The notes under the pieces are model-generated. The model had not been told where the DNA came from. It did not search any database and was given only the letters and a program-made list of their open reading frames with translations. This document shows positions 35,638 through 44,513 of a stretch of 64,000 nucleotides of DNA, one piece after another. Position numbers and translations under genes: made by a program. This stretch comes from Jonesiaceae bacterium BS-20 (lineage in GTDB: Bacteria; Actinomycetota; Actinomycetes; Actinomycetales; Cellulomonadaceae). Within the stretch, counting starts at the first letter, position 1. Each line of letters starts with the position of its first letter. The stretch lies in NCBI GenBank assembly GCA_039995105.1, contig CP146203.1:1488001-1552000 (forward strand), given 5' to 3'.

Positions 35638-36260
35638 CCCCATTAAAAACCCCTCGCGTAGCTGCCGGGGTGACCACAGGGGGTCAGTTCACAACCGCCG
35701 CCCGCACTGAACCCACGCTCAGTCTGCGTACTCCAGCATCAAAAACACATGACGCTGAGGGGTTCCCAGTCGTAACATGCGGCCGCTGCAAAGGCACGGG
35801 CAAGTCCGAATACTCCCGCACAAGCGGTCACAACCAATGCTTCAACTGTGGCGGAACCGGGTTCACCCACGAGGCCGGCCCGGTAGCCAATGCTGTAAAA
35901 GCCCTCGCAAAGGCACGCCTGACCGCTGCCCGCCCACGCGCACACCAGATAGCAGCTGGAGACCTCATCTCACCCGTGCACAAGGAATATGGGCGCACCC
36001 AATGGGCAACCGTCGCAGCAATGCACGTGTCCCTCGCCCATCCTTCCAGGACCGTGCGTACATTGACCGGCGAACGCCCAACGGCCTACCACGCGATCAT
36101 CAAAATGACCGACGGTTCCCTCATTCGCACCACCACAGACACCGTCTTTGCGCGCCGTGGAGCAAACGTCGACCTCACCCCGTTTCATGACATGGCCGCC
36201 GGCAAACCTGTGGATCCGCGGTTACTGGCGAACCCTAAGATCCTCCCCAACCATCTGTAG
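35634..36260 (+). CDS. Small protein with DnaJ-type half zinc finger
   Basis: A protein of 208 residues starting at GTG 35,634, coupled to the leader ORF. The N-terminus has the motif RVAAGVTTGGQF, shared with the protein at 36,718 (RTPAGVSSGGEF). Residues about 47-77 contain CGRCKGTGKSEY and CFNCGGTGF, two CxxCxGxG units as in the DnaJ zinc domain. The C-terminal half (about 105-208) is a basic alpha-beta region. It is cytoplasmic by appearance. No full family is recognised. Confidence 0.65.
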   Translation: MTPLKTPRVAAGVTTGGQFTTAARTEPTLSLRTPASKTHDAEGFPVVTCGRCKGTGKSEYSRTSGHNQCFNCGGTGFTHEAGPVANAVKALAKARLTAARPRAHQIAAGDLISPVHKEYGRTQWATVAAMHVSLAHPSRTVRTLTGERPTAYHAIIKMTDGSLIRTTTDTVFARRGANVDLTPFHDMAAGKPVDPRLLANPKILPNHL

Positions 36261-36289
36261 CCAAGGCCTACCCAGGGGCCCAAAATGCA

Positions 36290-36299
36290 CCCGCACATC
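36290..36299 (+). promoter_or_regulatory. Start-associated motif, variant CCCGCACATC
   Basis: 8 nt before the ATG at 36,308. It shares CCCGCACATCCACTA with the copy at 35,575, a 15-nt match. Confidence 0.65.
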
Positions 36300-36307
36300 C
36301 ACTATGT

Positions 36308-36721
36308 ATGACCATCACAATGATTGCCCCGCCAATAACTCCTGACCCGCCACGACACATCGTTCTTGACCGGCACTTGCACCAAGACTCCGCAATTACC
36401 ACCATCACCTTGATGACTGGCGGACCCCACCCAGACGCGCTCCTTGCGATTGCGTCTGTCGCTATGCCGCAACTGGACGGGGTTCCTGCAGGTCACCTTG
36501 AGGCGTATTGTGCCCGGGCCTACAACACGTTAGCTGTCAATCAAATGCCCGGTTCAGCCCAACTTGAAGCGCACTTTGCAGTTTCTGCTTCCACCATGTT
36601 CACCGCGGCCGAGCACGCAGCTTTTATTCGAGGGCGTACCTACATTGACGCGCTCATTAAAGACCTCGCATCGGGAGCTTTGCTCGGTGCTTTTGCAACT
36701 ACTGATTGGAAACTGCCATGA
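36308..36721 (+). CDS. Unknown small protein
   Basis: A protein of 137 residues (MTITMIAPPITPDPPRHIVL...). It is mostly helical in the second half, without a signal peptide or membrane span. The start is fixed by the motif 8 nt upstream; there is no ribosome binding site. It overlaps the next gene by 4 nt (ATGA). I do not recognise a family. Confidence 0.6.
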   Translation: MTITMIAPPITPDPPRHIVLDRHLHQDSAITTITLMTGGPHPDALLAIASVAMPQLDGVPAGHLEAYCARAYNTLAVNQMPGSAQLEAHFAVSASTMFTAAEHAAFIRGRTYIDALIKDLASGALLGAFATTDWKLP

Positions 36722-37248
36722 CAAACGTAAAGTCACGTAAGCGAACCCCCGCAGGCGTGAGCAGCGGGGGTGAGTTCGCCATCGAACCAAAACAAGACCC
36801 AAATATTGACCTTGCCTCTTGGCAAAAGCAAGTGGCATCGCCCAAGTCAGTGCCAGAGCTTGATCAGGCCATGTCTGACGCTTTGGATGCATGGGATGAC
36901 GACCGAACCCAAGAAGCCAGCGACACCCTTGACCGCGCATCCCTGGAAGCGTTCAGCGGCACCATACGAGACACCTACCCCGATGCAACTCACGTCGACA
37001 TCGACTGGTCAGATCAAGGCGACTTCCTAGCCCCCGGCGCAGTGCGCAGCCACGATGGGACCGTGATTGGGTACGCCCAGGACGTGGAGACCCCGGGTGG
37101 GAACAACCCTGACTCCATCTTGTCCAACATCGCCGGGTTTGATGCCCGCTCAGTCCTCATGGGTGAAGCAGCCGACGGCCGGCCAACCGCCCCACGCGCT
37201 GCACCGCTTATCGAGATCGACCAGTGGCTGCAAGCCCACAAAGCGTAA
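36718..37248 (+). CDS. Unknown protein with N-terminal PAGVSSGGEF motif
   Basis: A protein of 176 residues whose ATG overlaps the previous stop. It has a basic start (MTNVKSRKRTPAGVSSGGEF), an acidic middle (MSDALDAWDDDRTQEASDTL) and a mixed C-terminal domain (GAVRSHDGTVIGYAQDVETP). The short N-terminal motif recurs in the zinc-finger protein at 35,634 and in assorted actinobacterial mobile-element proteins in my experience; its role is unknown. It is followed by a strong terminator. Confidence 0.6.
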   Translation: MTNVKSRKRTPAGVSSGGEFAIEPKQDPNIDLASWQKQVASPKSVPELDQAMSDALDAWDDDRTQEASDTLDRASLEAFSGTIRDTYPDATHVDIDWSDQGDFLAPGAVRSHDGTVIGYAQDVETPGGNNPDSILSNIAGFDARSVLMGEAADGRPTAPRAAPLIEIDQWLQAHKA

Positions 37249-37269
37249 ACACCTGATCCAAGGTACGAC

Positions 37270-37308
37270 AAAAAGGCTGGACACCCGTGTGGGTGCCCAG
37301 CCTTTTTT
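37270..37308. terminator. Terminator between convergent genes
   Basis: The stem AAAAAGGCTGG-A-CACCC pairs with GGGTG-CCCAGCCTTTTT, with a T-run on the plus side and A-run (T on minus) on the other. It works for both strands. Confidence 0.88.
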
Positions 37309-37327
37309 GTTAACTCACAGTGCTAGT

Positions 37328-38308
37328 TCAGCTGCACTTGCCAGCCTTAATCTTCTTGGCAATGGCATAGTCCGAAGCCTTTGGCATGCCGGTTCCCTTG
37401 ATCTTAGGGGCTCCCAAATTGTGTGCGTAGGCGTCCGTAACGTTCTCCACCCGCTTGCCAACAATGGGCGGGATAGGAGTCCCGCACGTCTTCATCATGG
37501 CACGGTGTGACAGCTCATGCAGGGTGACGTACTTTACCCAGGCACTGGACCGGTCCAAGGCACGGTTGGTCAGGTAAATCGTGTCAGGGGTACCTGCACC
37601 GAAGCAACCAAGAAGATTTGCCACACCTGGGCACTGGTTCGTCACCAGGGCGACCTTGGCGCCATACGGCTTAGCAATCTGATTTGCGTACGCTAGTTGC
37701 TTGGCACGTGCGCTTGTAGGCTTCTTTGCGGCCGGCTTGGCAGCTGCTGGCTTGGAGGACTTAAGGTACGACGTAGATACGTACCCACCAGTGGATAGCT
37801 TTGCCCACTTACCCTTGGTGGAAACAACGGTAACCTTGGAGCCTTTCTTCAACGACTTGATGACGCGGTGCTTGGTGCCCTCACCAGCACGCACGTTCAA
37901 GTTACCTGTGGTGTACATGGTCTTGGACTTCGAGGAGCTAGCCGCGGCTGGCAAGTTTGTTTTCTTGGCACTTGGCTTTGCGGCAGGCTTCTTGGAAGCA
38001 GGCTTTGACGCTGGTGCCGCCTTCAGATACGAGGTGGATACGTAACCGCCGGCGGACAGTTCTGCCCACTTACCCTTGGTGGAAACAACGGTAACCTTCG
38101 TACCTTTCTTCAACGACTTGATGACGCGGTACTTGGTGCCCGCCCCAGCACGCACGTTCAAATTGGACGTCGTGACCTTCACGGACGTAGATTTCTTTGC
38201 TGACACCACAACTTGGTGGGTTACAGCCTGAGCTGGGGTGGCGGTGGCCATTGGTGCCACCATCATCAGTGCAGCACCTAGGAGTACTGTCGTAGTCATT
38301 TTCTTCAT
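37328..38308 (-). CDS. Secreted protein with two SH3b domains and an HExxH motif
   Basis: A protein of 326 residues. The start at 38,308 is set by the motif 8 nt upstream and by the signal peptide MKKMTTTVLLGAALMMVAPM, cleaved after TPAQA. Two near-identical bacterial SH3 domains follow (about 45-100 and 130-185, each with NLNVRAG.GTK.RVIKSLKKG and GGYVSTSYLK), joined by Lys/Ala/Pro-rich linkers. The C-terminal domain (about 205-326) has VTLHELSHRAM, a zinc-metallopeptidase HExxH, plus four cysteines. SH3b domains usually bind peptidoglycan. A wall-bound peptidase or wall-remodelling role is inferred. The metallopeptidase family is not identified. Confidence 0.72.
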   Translation of the reverse strand: MKKMTTTVLLGAALMMVAPMATATPAQAVTHQVVVSAKKSTSVKVTTSNLNVRAGAGTKYRVIKSLKKGTKVTVVSTKGKWAELSAGGYVSTSYLKAAPASKPASKKPAAKPSAKKTNLPAAASSSKSKTMYTTGNLNVRAGEGTKHRVIKSLKKGSKVTVVSTKGKWAKLSTGGYVSTSYLKSSKPAAAKPAAKKPTSARAKQLAYANQIAKPYGAKVALVTNQCPGVANLLGCFGAGTPDTIYLTNRALDRSSAWVKYVTLHELSHRAMMKTCGTPIPPIVGKRVENVTDAYAHNLGAPKIKGTGMPKASDYAIAKKIKAGKCS

Positions 38309-38316
38309 GCTGGACT

Positions 38317-38327
38317 TATGTGCGGCA
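38317..38327 (-). promoter_or_regulatory. Start-associated motif TGCCGCACATA
   Basis: Exact copy, 8 nt before the ATG at 38,308. Confidence 0.75.
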
Positions 38328-38371
38328 CTTTTGCGGTTTAGGTTCCGGGCGTACAAATATGGCCCACCTCA

Positions 38372-38587
38372 CTAAGACCTACCGGTATGGGCCAGGATTG
38401 TGAACGGCCCATACCTGCGCGCATAAGCCAAGGTCAGCGCTGCCGTCTCTGGGTAATGGATGAACCCTTCCAGTACCGTGCCGGTGTCCCCAATGCGATC
38501 AAGCACGACTGTGCCGTCAGGCAGTCCTATTAACGTTTTGACAGTTCTTGGCGTGCTGGTGCCAGTGCCGTTCACATTTGTTTTCAT
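38372..38587 (-). CDS. Unknown protein of 71 residues
   Basis: It starts MKTNVNGTGTSTPRTVKTLI at 38,587, 8 nt after a motif copy, with no ribosome binding site. The short alpha-beta sequence has no signal peptide, span or cysteines. It is real because of the motif placement and even codon use. The family is unknown. Confidence 0.55.
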   Translation of the reverse strand: MKTNVNGTGTSTPRTVKTLIGLPDGTVVLDRIGDTGTVLEGFIHYPETAALTLAYARRYGPFTILAHTGRS

Positions 38588-38595
38588 ACTCTGAA

Positions 38596-38605
38596 TATGT
38601 GCGGC
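38596..38605 (-). promoter_or_regulatory. Start-associated motif GCCGCACATA
   Basis: Core copy (preceded by C instead of T), 8 nt before the ATG at 38,587. Confidence 0.72.
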
Positions 38606-38620
38606 GGCACTGGCCAGGCG

Positions 38621-39070
38621 CTACTGCAGTTGCAGCTCCTGCCATGCACTGCGCAGTAATGCTTCCGCTGCATCCGCGGATGAAGTGTACACATATCCGC
38701 TTCGGCGCACGCTAATTCTCAGTCCCGTTGCCCGGGCGATGAGCTCTACTGTAGTTACTTCCAACCCGTCCAGCTCTGCCGATAACAAGGCTTCAACCCC
38801 ATGTCGCCCCTCCTCCTCAAGGGCTCCCAGAAGCCAGGCTGAAAGGCCACTTTGATCGGCGTCGTCCACAGGGCTCAAATATGAGTTAGCCAAACTGAAC
38901 GACGTCACGATAAACCCGTGCATGCAAGCGAACGCTGCTAGCTGCACCAGCGCTCTGGTGTCAAAGCTCGGGGCAGGCTGGGCAAGATCATGCCCGCTCA
39001 TTGGTACGCAACGCACGTCCACACCACCGTCAAGGCCAGTGCCTACAACTGCTCGATACATTTTCGCCAT
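38621..39070 (-). CDS. Unknown protein of 149 residues
   Basis: The start at 39,070 (MAKMYRAVVGTGLDGGVDVR) is chosen because a motif variant lies exactly 8 nt upstream. A longer frame to 39,220 would run into the helicase gene and lacks support. The sequence is mixed alpha-beta, ending in an acidic helix pair (SADAAEALLRSAWQELQLQ). It has no signal peptide or span. No family is recognised. Confidence 0.6.
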   Translation of the reverse strand: MAKMYRAVVGTGLDGGVDVRCVPMSGHDLAQPAPSFDTRALVQLAAFACMHGFIVTSFSLANSYLSPVDDADQSGLSAWLLGALEEEGRHGVEALLSAELDGLEVTTVELIARATGLRISVRRSGYVYTSSADAAEALLRSAWQELQLQ

Positions 39071-39078
39071 GAACAGTA

Positions 39079-39088
39079 CATGTGCGGG
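39079..39088 (-). promoter_or_regulatory. Start-associated motif, variant CCCGCACATG
   Basis: 8 nt before the ATG at 39,070. The G at the last position is unique among the copies. Confidence 0.55.
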
Positions 39089-39185
39089 CAAAAAACCTCC
39101 CGCCCTGACAAGCTGCTCAACGGCGAAGTTATCACTGACCGCAGACCATGGAAGCACAGCCCTAGCACCCCTACTTTGCCCGAGG

Positions 39186-42100
39186 TTAGGCGGCAGCCAG
39201 CTCAACCGCGGTTTCTGCAATCTCCGCCGTAATGCTCGTCAGCAAGGCGGTGGCCCCACGCAGTTCATCAGCCTTAGCAAACACTGACTCATCCGCCAAT
39301 CGTTCAGATTCCTGAGCGCGTTCGAGCAGTTCGCCAGCTTGACCAGAAAGGAGGTTTTGGTGCGCTGCGCATGAGGCAAAGAATGCTTCCATCGCGTTCA
39401 TAACCGTTTCGGTTGGCTGGTGTCGCAGTGCCTTGCGGATCACCTGAACGCTACCGATTTCGGCGTAACGGTACAGCACCTTAAATACCACCAGCTTGCG
39501 AGTGGACAGGACCTCGTTCACGCAAAGCCGCACTGGCCCCCACGCATGGGACTCCGCGGATTGCCAAGATGGTTTCGATGCCGGCTCTATTGCCCCGTTA
39601 CCGGCCCGGGCTGCTTCTGACTGCCGCTGGGAAAGAGTTTGATCCCTGTTCAGCGTCGCAAGTTCAGCCGCTGCTTCACCCAAGCCTGTGTGCATGCGGT
39701 CCAGCACACCCGCACGGCTCCGGTCCGCTCGTGCGCTGGAGCGCAGGGCCCCAACGTTTTGGTTATGCATTGCTTCCAAGACGCGCAACTGCCGCACGTT
39801 CACAGCCACCTTAGCCTGGTCCAAGAGCAGCGGGTTGCCGGCCGCCAGTGCCTTTACCTCGCCAAAAGATAGGGTCTGTTCACCAATGTCAGTAATCGTG
39901 TCCGCGGTTACGACTGCGCGCATGAGCTGATGAATAAACCGTGCCTTGGTCTCAAGGGTTTGCCACATGTACGCGTCAAACGTTCCCTGGGTGACGTACC
40001 GGTAAATGTCCACGTCAGTGTTCAAGTTCCCTGGACGCAATGCTCGACCTTCACGTTGCTCTACATCAGCAGGACGCCATGGAGCGTCAACATGGTGCAA
40101 GGCTCGCAGTCGGGTTTGAATGTTCGTACCCACACCCACCTTGGAAGTGGATCCCAGCAGGACGTTCACCGAACCGTCTCGGCAAGCAGCAAATAGTGCT
40201 GCCCTTGCTTTGTCCGTAGTTGCTTCATGAACAAACCGGATCCGGGATGGATCAACTCCACGGGCAATAAGCGCAGCTTTAATTCGCCCATACGTTTGCG
40301 CGCCCTTATCCCCTGGGGTGCCCTGGTCACACACCACCAGTTGCAGGACTCCTGGGCTCGTGGCGCCCTCAATCGTGACGTCTGCGTACTTGTGGTGCAC
40401 GGCGGCCACATTAGCTGCCACAGCATTGACCTTGGGTGAAGGTTCCTGAATCCCGACCAGCTGCGGGTCCAGTGCAACCCGGCGCCCATCGCCACAGATT
40501 GCCAGCATATTGTCATCACTCGAGTTGCTCCCCCGTACACGGTCAGCACGGACAACGAGGTTGTTCACGTACTCCTTTTGTGCGGGTGAAGGGTCAACAA
40601 CGTTGGTCTTCCGGTTCGCGTTAGGGATGACGAATGCATGGGTTTCGTTAGGGTCGATGAAGTCTGCAATCTCAGTAAACATGTCCATCAGTACGCGGGC
40701 ATTGGTCACCTCAGCAGGTCGTGTGTGTACTCGGAACCCGGAACCGTCAGGGGCTACTTCAACAGCAGTCACGAACTTGACGAACATGGAAGCCCATTCA
40801 CCGAACGTGTGGATCCCGCTGGCGGTCAGTCGGTCCGGTTGGAAGAACTGCTGCCACACGTACGTTTCAGCTAAGGTGTTCGACCATGGGGTGCCGGTAA
40901 AGCCTGCAAAGTGGGGCTTGCCTGGGCGGCGCAGCCCTAATGAGTGCACCTTCAAGAGCAGGTCGGTGGCGCGCTTGGATGAACCGAATGAGAACCCGCT
41001 GCCCCTGCCACCGGTGGGCAGGCGACGGAACATGTGAACCTCGTCCACGGCCAGGAAATCCACGCCAAGTTGTTCAAAGGTCACGATGTCATCGGCGCCC
41101 ATTCCGGCGCGCAAACTTTGGGTACGGGTGTCAAAGCGTTTGAGAGCAGATGCAATGGCTTTGGCGCCCCGGCCCCGGGCGGACAGGGCGTCGTTGCTTT
41201 GAATGGTGCTGATCAGGGCGTGCTTTTGGTCCGCAATCCACGCTTGTTCAACTTGTGTGTCAACGGGGATGGAACCAAGGGCTTCATGGGTCATCACGAC
41301 TGCGTCCCAGTCCCCTGTTGCGCAGCGAGCTGCGAAGAGTTTGCGGTTCTCTTTGGTTAAATCTTCCTTCGTGGCAACTAACACCGAAGCTGAGGGGAAC
41401 GCTTGTAGTGCTTCTGTGGCGATCTGCTCGAGCAAGTGACTAGGTACGGCAATAAGTGGTTTGGTCGCTAAACCAAGTTGGCGCAACGTTACCGCGGCAC
41501 CGATCATTGACAGTGTCTTCCCTCGCCCAACCTGGTGGTTGCACATGGTTCGAGGGCTCGACACGATGCGTTCAATGACTGATTTTTGCCACGGCCACAG
41601 GTGTACATCTGGGGCCAGTGTGGGAAGTAGCGCTGTTGAACCGTCAAACTTGCGTGGAACGTGGGAACGGAACTGATCATTGAACTGACGCACTAGTTGT
41701 GCTGAGCAGTCTTTACCCTCCCAGACCCAGATGCTGAACCGTTCCTGCAGTGCATCAATTTTTGATGCGGCGGCTAGGGTAGCTGCGTTGTCCCTGACCT
41801 TCTTGTATGCACGTGAGGATGGGTCGTACACCTCGTCGTAGATGATGACGGTCCGGGCGTTCAATGCCGCATCGAGGAGCTGCAATGGGTTGCGTTCACT
41901 GGTGCCGTACAGAAGGGAAGCTTCGGTTTTGCGGTCATACCAAGAGTCGTTCACTTCCCAGACTGCAACGCCTGGGGTGTAAGTGACTGTTGCCCTGGTG
42001 TTGAGCACTTCGGAGATGAAGTCCATGACAACTTGAGGGGATACCCATGGGGCTCCCAGCGACACATGAATTTGCAGCGGCCCGTAGTCTGCCGGCACTA

Positions 42101-43934
42101 CTTCGGTGAGGGCCGCGACGTTCACGTGTTGGGTCGGGTCGTGCTGCAGCGCGGCTTGCGCCTGTTCAAGTTTGGTGCGCACGTTACCGGATAGGTATTG
42201 GGCAGCTGGGACAAGTTCACTGGTTACCGGGTCTTTGAACACGAGGGTGTCCAGGGCGGTGCGTGCCGCAGCGGTATTGGGCAGGTTTAGCAGGCCGGCA
42301 ATGCGAGCTAGGTCAATGTTGCCTGTTTCTCCCAGGCTGACGGCCAGGGCTTGAGCTGGGGTTTGTGCACGTGTGATTGGTTGTGGGCGGCGGTTTACTG
42401 GGTGGCTGAGCATTGCTGCTGGCTTCCCCTGCTGGGTGTCTGGGTTGTACACCTCGAGGGCGGCGACGATCATCCAGTCTGGATCTTTGCGGAACCCTCC
42501 CAGCGTTGGGCGGCGCCATGACCACTTTGGTTCGCCGCTCTCTGCGTCAACGGCACCTTCAATCAGGTGTCCGCGGCCCAGGTACCCGAACTGGTTCACA
42601 TAGGTTTCATAGGCTGCGCGTACCGTGGTTCGCAGGTCGTGATGCTGATCTGGTGCGCTGGCAAGTTCAGTTGCATGCAGCGCGTCCTTGGCGATCAGTG
42701 TTGTTGCTAGGTCGCGCAGGCGAATGAGTGCTTTGAGCTCCTTACCTGCACGAGCGACGGGTTGCGGTGCACCATCAATAATGCGGACAACTTTGTCACC
42801 GTCAAGGTGGTATGCGCCTTCTTTGCGGCCAAGCTGGTCCGCCAGGGTGACATCTTCAAAAGGATTTCCGGTGCTGGCAGGGCGTGCTGGCAGGGCCGGC
42901 AAGTGTGCAGTCGCAGCAGCAATAGCGGCAAGGCCAGCTTGCTGGGGGTCACTAGCTGTGACAGTAATTGGGGCTTGGTCAAACCCTGTCGCTGACATGG
43001 TTCCAGCTACATGTTGCGGGTATCGGTCGAAGTAGATATTGACCTCTGCGGAGCGCCACTGATGTTCTGGGTGCACGACTCGCAGCCGGTTGTACCGGGC
43101 TGAGTGGGAGAGGTAAGAGTAAGAAATTTCGCCACGTTCGGCACGGTCGTTCCATCCCGCGGGCTCCGTGCCTTGCGCACGTTTTTGAATGACGATCAGG
43201 TCTGCGACGGCTGATGTTCCCACGAACGTACCTGACGCCAGCCGGACGACAGCGTGCAGGTCGCCCTCTTCGGCAAGCGCGTCCATTTGGGTGCCGTCAA
43301 ACAGTGCCCGTGAGGTCAGCGCGATAAGGTACCCGCCTGGTCGCAAGGCTTTCAAGGCCCTGAGAAGGAAGTACTGGTGCAAGGACGCTGACTCGCATGC
43401 TGGGTCGAATGGTGCGTGTGCGCTGAAGGGAACGTTGGCAAGCACGGCGTCGAAGGTACCCTCGCGCAATGCCGTCTTCTGCAGGGGCTTGTTGATGACG
43501 GTGGCTTCAGGGTGCAGTGCGCTGGCCATGGCCGCGGATACGCTGTCTTGCTCAATGCCTGTGAACTGCGTGTTTGGGAGGTTTACTCCCAGGAATCTTC
43601 CGTTACCGCAACCGGGTTCGAGTATGTTGCCACCGGTGTAGCCAACGCTGGTTAAGATTGCGGCCATTGCTTCAACAAGCCATGTTGGGGTGTAGAAGCT
43701 TGTGTCTGGGGCTTCGGCCGCGGACTGTACCCAAGTGGGGTTGGTTTCGAACAGCTGGGTGAGCTGGTCGGCGGTGGCTTCCCATTCTGGTTTTGGGTTG
43801 ATGTGCAGTGCTGGGGCTATCGGTCCCCACCCTGACCATTGGGTAAGTGCAGTGCGCTGCTCGGTTGTTAGTGGGCCGGCCAGCGTACTCAGAGTGGTCA
43901 ATGCGTTTAGGGCTGCCTTAGCGGTTGCGTTCAT
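39186..43934 (-). CDS. N6-adenine methyltransferase-like / SNF2-type helicase fusion
   Basis: A protein of 1582 residues. The N-terminal methyltransferase-like domain has the SAM motif LEPGCGNGRF (105-114) and, at motif IV, FDAVLANVPF (161-170), where NVPF replaces NPPY. A long middle region follows. A superfamily 2 helicase then has Walker A VGRGKTLS (near 800), motif II FLAVDEVHMF (near 963) and motif VI EQREGRALRPG (near 1295). The C-terminus is a coiled coil. Such fusions are typical of plasmids, conjugative elements and phages, and some act in anti-restriction or DNA processing. The relaxed motif IV leaves methylation activity uncertain. It is the largest element gene after the adhesin and starts 8 nt after a motif copy. 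Confidence 0.85.
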   Translation of the reverse strand: MNATAKAALNALTTLSTLAGPLTTEQRTALTQWSGWGPIAPALHINPKPEWEATADQLTQLFETNPTWVQSAAEAPDTSFYTPTWLVEAMAAILTSVGYTGGNILEPGCGNGRFLGVNLPNTQFTGIEQDSVSAAMASALHPEATVINKPLQKTALREGTFDAVLANVPFSAHAPFDPACESASLHQYFLLRALKALRPGGYLIALTSRALFDGTQMDALAEEGDLHAVVRLASGTFVGTSAVADLIVIQKRAQGTEPAGWNDRAERGEISYSYLSHSARYNRLRVVHPEHQWRSAEVNIYFDRYPQHVAGTMSATGFDQAPITVTASDPQQAGLAAIAAATAHLPALPARPASTGNPFEDVTLADQLGRKEGAYHLDGDKVVRIIDGAPQPVARAGKELKALIRLRDLATTLIAKDALHATELASAPDQHHDLRTTVRAAYETYVNQFGYLGRGHLIEGAVDAESGEPKWSWRRPTLGGFRKDPDWMIVAALEVYNPDTQQGKPAAMLSHPVNRRPQPITRAQTPAQALAVSLGETGNIDLARIAGLLNLPNTAAARTALDTLVFKDPVTSELVPAAQYLSGNVRTKLEQAQAALQHDPTQHVNVAALTEVVPADYGPLQIHVSLGAPWVSPQVVMDFISEVLNTRATVTYTPGVAVWEVNDSWYDRKTEASLLYGTSERNPLQLLDAALNARTVIIYDEVYDPSSRAYKKVRDNAATLAAASKIDALQERFSIWVWEGKDCSAQLVRQFNDQFRSHVPRKFDGSTALLPTLAPDVHLWPWQKSVIERIVSSPRTMCNHQVGRGKTLSMIGAAVTLRQLGLATKPLIAVPSHLLEQIATEALQAFPSASVLVATKEDLTKENRKLFAARCATGDWDAVVMTHEALGSIPVDTQVEQAWIADQKHALISTIQSNDALSARGRGAKAIASALKRFDTRTQSLRAGMGADDIVTFEQLGVDFLAVDEVHMFRRLPTGGRGSGFSFGSSKRATDLLLKVHSLGLRRPGKPHFAGFTGTPWSNTLAETYVWQQFFQPDRLTASGIHTFGEWASMFVKFVTAVEVAPDGSGFRVHTRPAEVTNARVLMDMFTEIADFIDPNETHAFVIPNANRKTNVVDPSPAQKEYVNNLVVRADRVRGSNSSDDNMLAICGDGRRVALDPQLVGIQEPSPKVNAVAANVAAVHHKYADVTIEGATSPGVLQLVVCDQGTPGDKGAQTYGRIKAALIARGVDPSRIRFVHEATTDKARAALFAACRDGSVNVLLGSTSKVGVGTNIQTRLRALHHVDAPWRPADVEQREGRALRPGNLNTDVDIYRYVTQGTFDAYMWQTLETKARFIHQLMRAVVTADTITDIGEQTLSFGEVKALAAGNPLLLDQAKVAVNVRQLRVLEAMHNQNVGALRSSARADRSRAGVLDRMHTGLGEAAAELATLNRDQTLSQRQSEAARAGNGAIEPASKPSWQSAESHAWGPVRLCVNEVLSTRKLVVFKVLYRYAEIGSVQVIRKALRHQPTETVMNAMEAFFASCAAHQNLLSGQAGELLERAQESERLADESVFAKADELRGATALLTSITAEIAETAVELAAA

Positions 43935-43942
43935 GCATGACG

Positions 43943-43953
43943 TATGTGCGGCA
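43943..43953 (-). promoter_or_regulatory. Start-associated motif TGCCGCACATA
   Basis: Exact copy, 8 nt before the ATG at 43,934. A second ATG lies 4 nt after the motif, out of frame with the helicase gene. Confidence 0.75.
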
Positions 43954-44006
43954 CCTGCCGGGCTGCCAGCGCAACGTTTGGTGGGTCAGGTTGGCAGCCC
44001 TGCGGG

Positions 44007-44513
44007 TTAGAACCCTATTTTGTATTGAGCTCCGCCTACACGGTACTCCTCATGAGGGATGGCTTGGCGGGTTGGGCATGGGTGAGGAACGGTGGCGTTG
44101 CCGTGTTCGTTGGTACCGCACCCGGTGCAGCAGCCGGCACTGTCAGGTACGTGAAGTTCGCAGATCGTGTCGATGGCTGCTAGTTCACCTTGTGGCCACC
44201 CGCTGATTTTCGAGAGGTTCAGTAAAGGTTCAGCGTCACTGTATGGCAGCATTCCCCGCTCCGGTCCGCCCGGGTACTCGGGTGCATGCACGCCACGGGA
44301 GACAAGGTATCCGTTCACAATTTCAAGCTCTGTATTAGCGTTCGGTTCCTGCTGCTGAGCTTGCCAGCGTGCGAACTCTGCCCGGGCAATGCTTTCACCG
44401 TTGCGCCCCATGGGCAGGCCCCCGGGGTTACCGGACGCCCTTGCGATCACGTAGTGGTCACGCACGGTCTCCGTGTCTGGGGTGTACTCGTCTGGGTTAC
44501 CGTTGGTTTCCAT
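44007..44513 (-). CDS. Unknown protein with C-terminal cysteine cluster
   Basis: A protein of 168 residues. It begins METNGNPDEYTPDTETVRDH immediately after the stop of the gene at 44,514 (TAGATG), so it is co-translated. Near the end it has CELHVPDSAGCCTGCGTNEH and a later Cys, which could bind zinc. There is no signal peptide or span. The family is not recognised. Confidence 0.6.
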   Translation of the reverse strand: METNGNPDEYTPDTETVRDHYVIARASGNPGGLPMGRNGESIARAEFARWQAQQQEPNANTELEIVNGYLVSRGVHAPEYPGGPERGMLPYSDAEPLLNLSKISGWPQGELAAIDTICELHVPDSAGCCTGCGTNEHGNATVPHPCPTRQAIPHEEYRVGGAQYKIGF

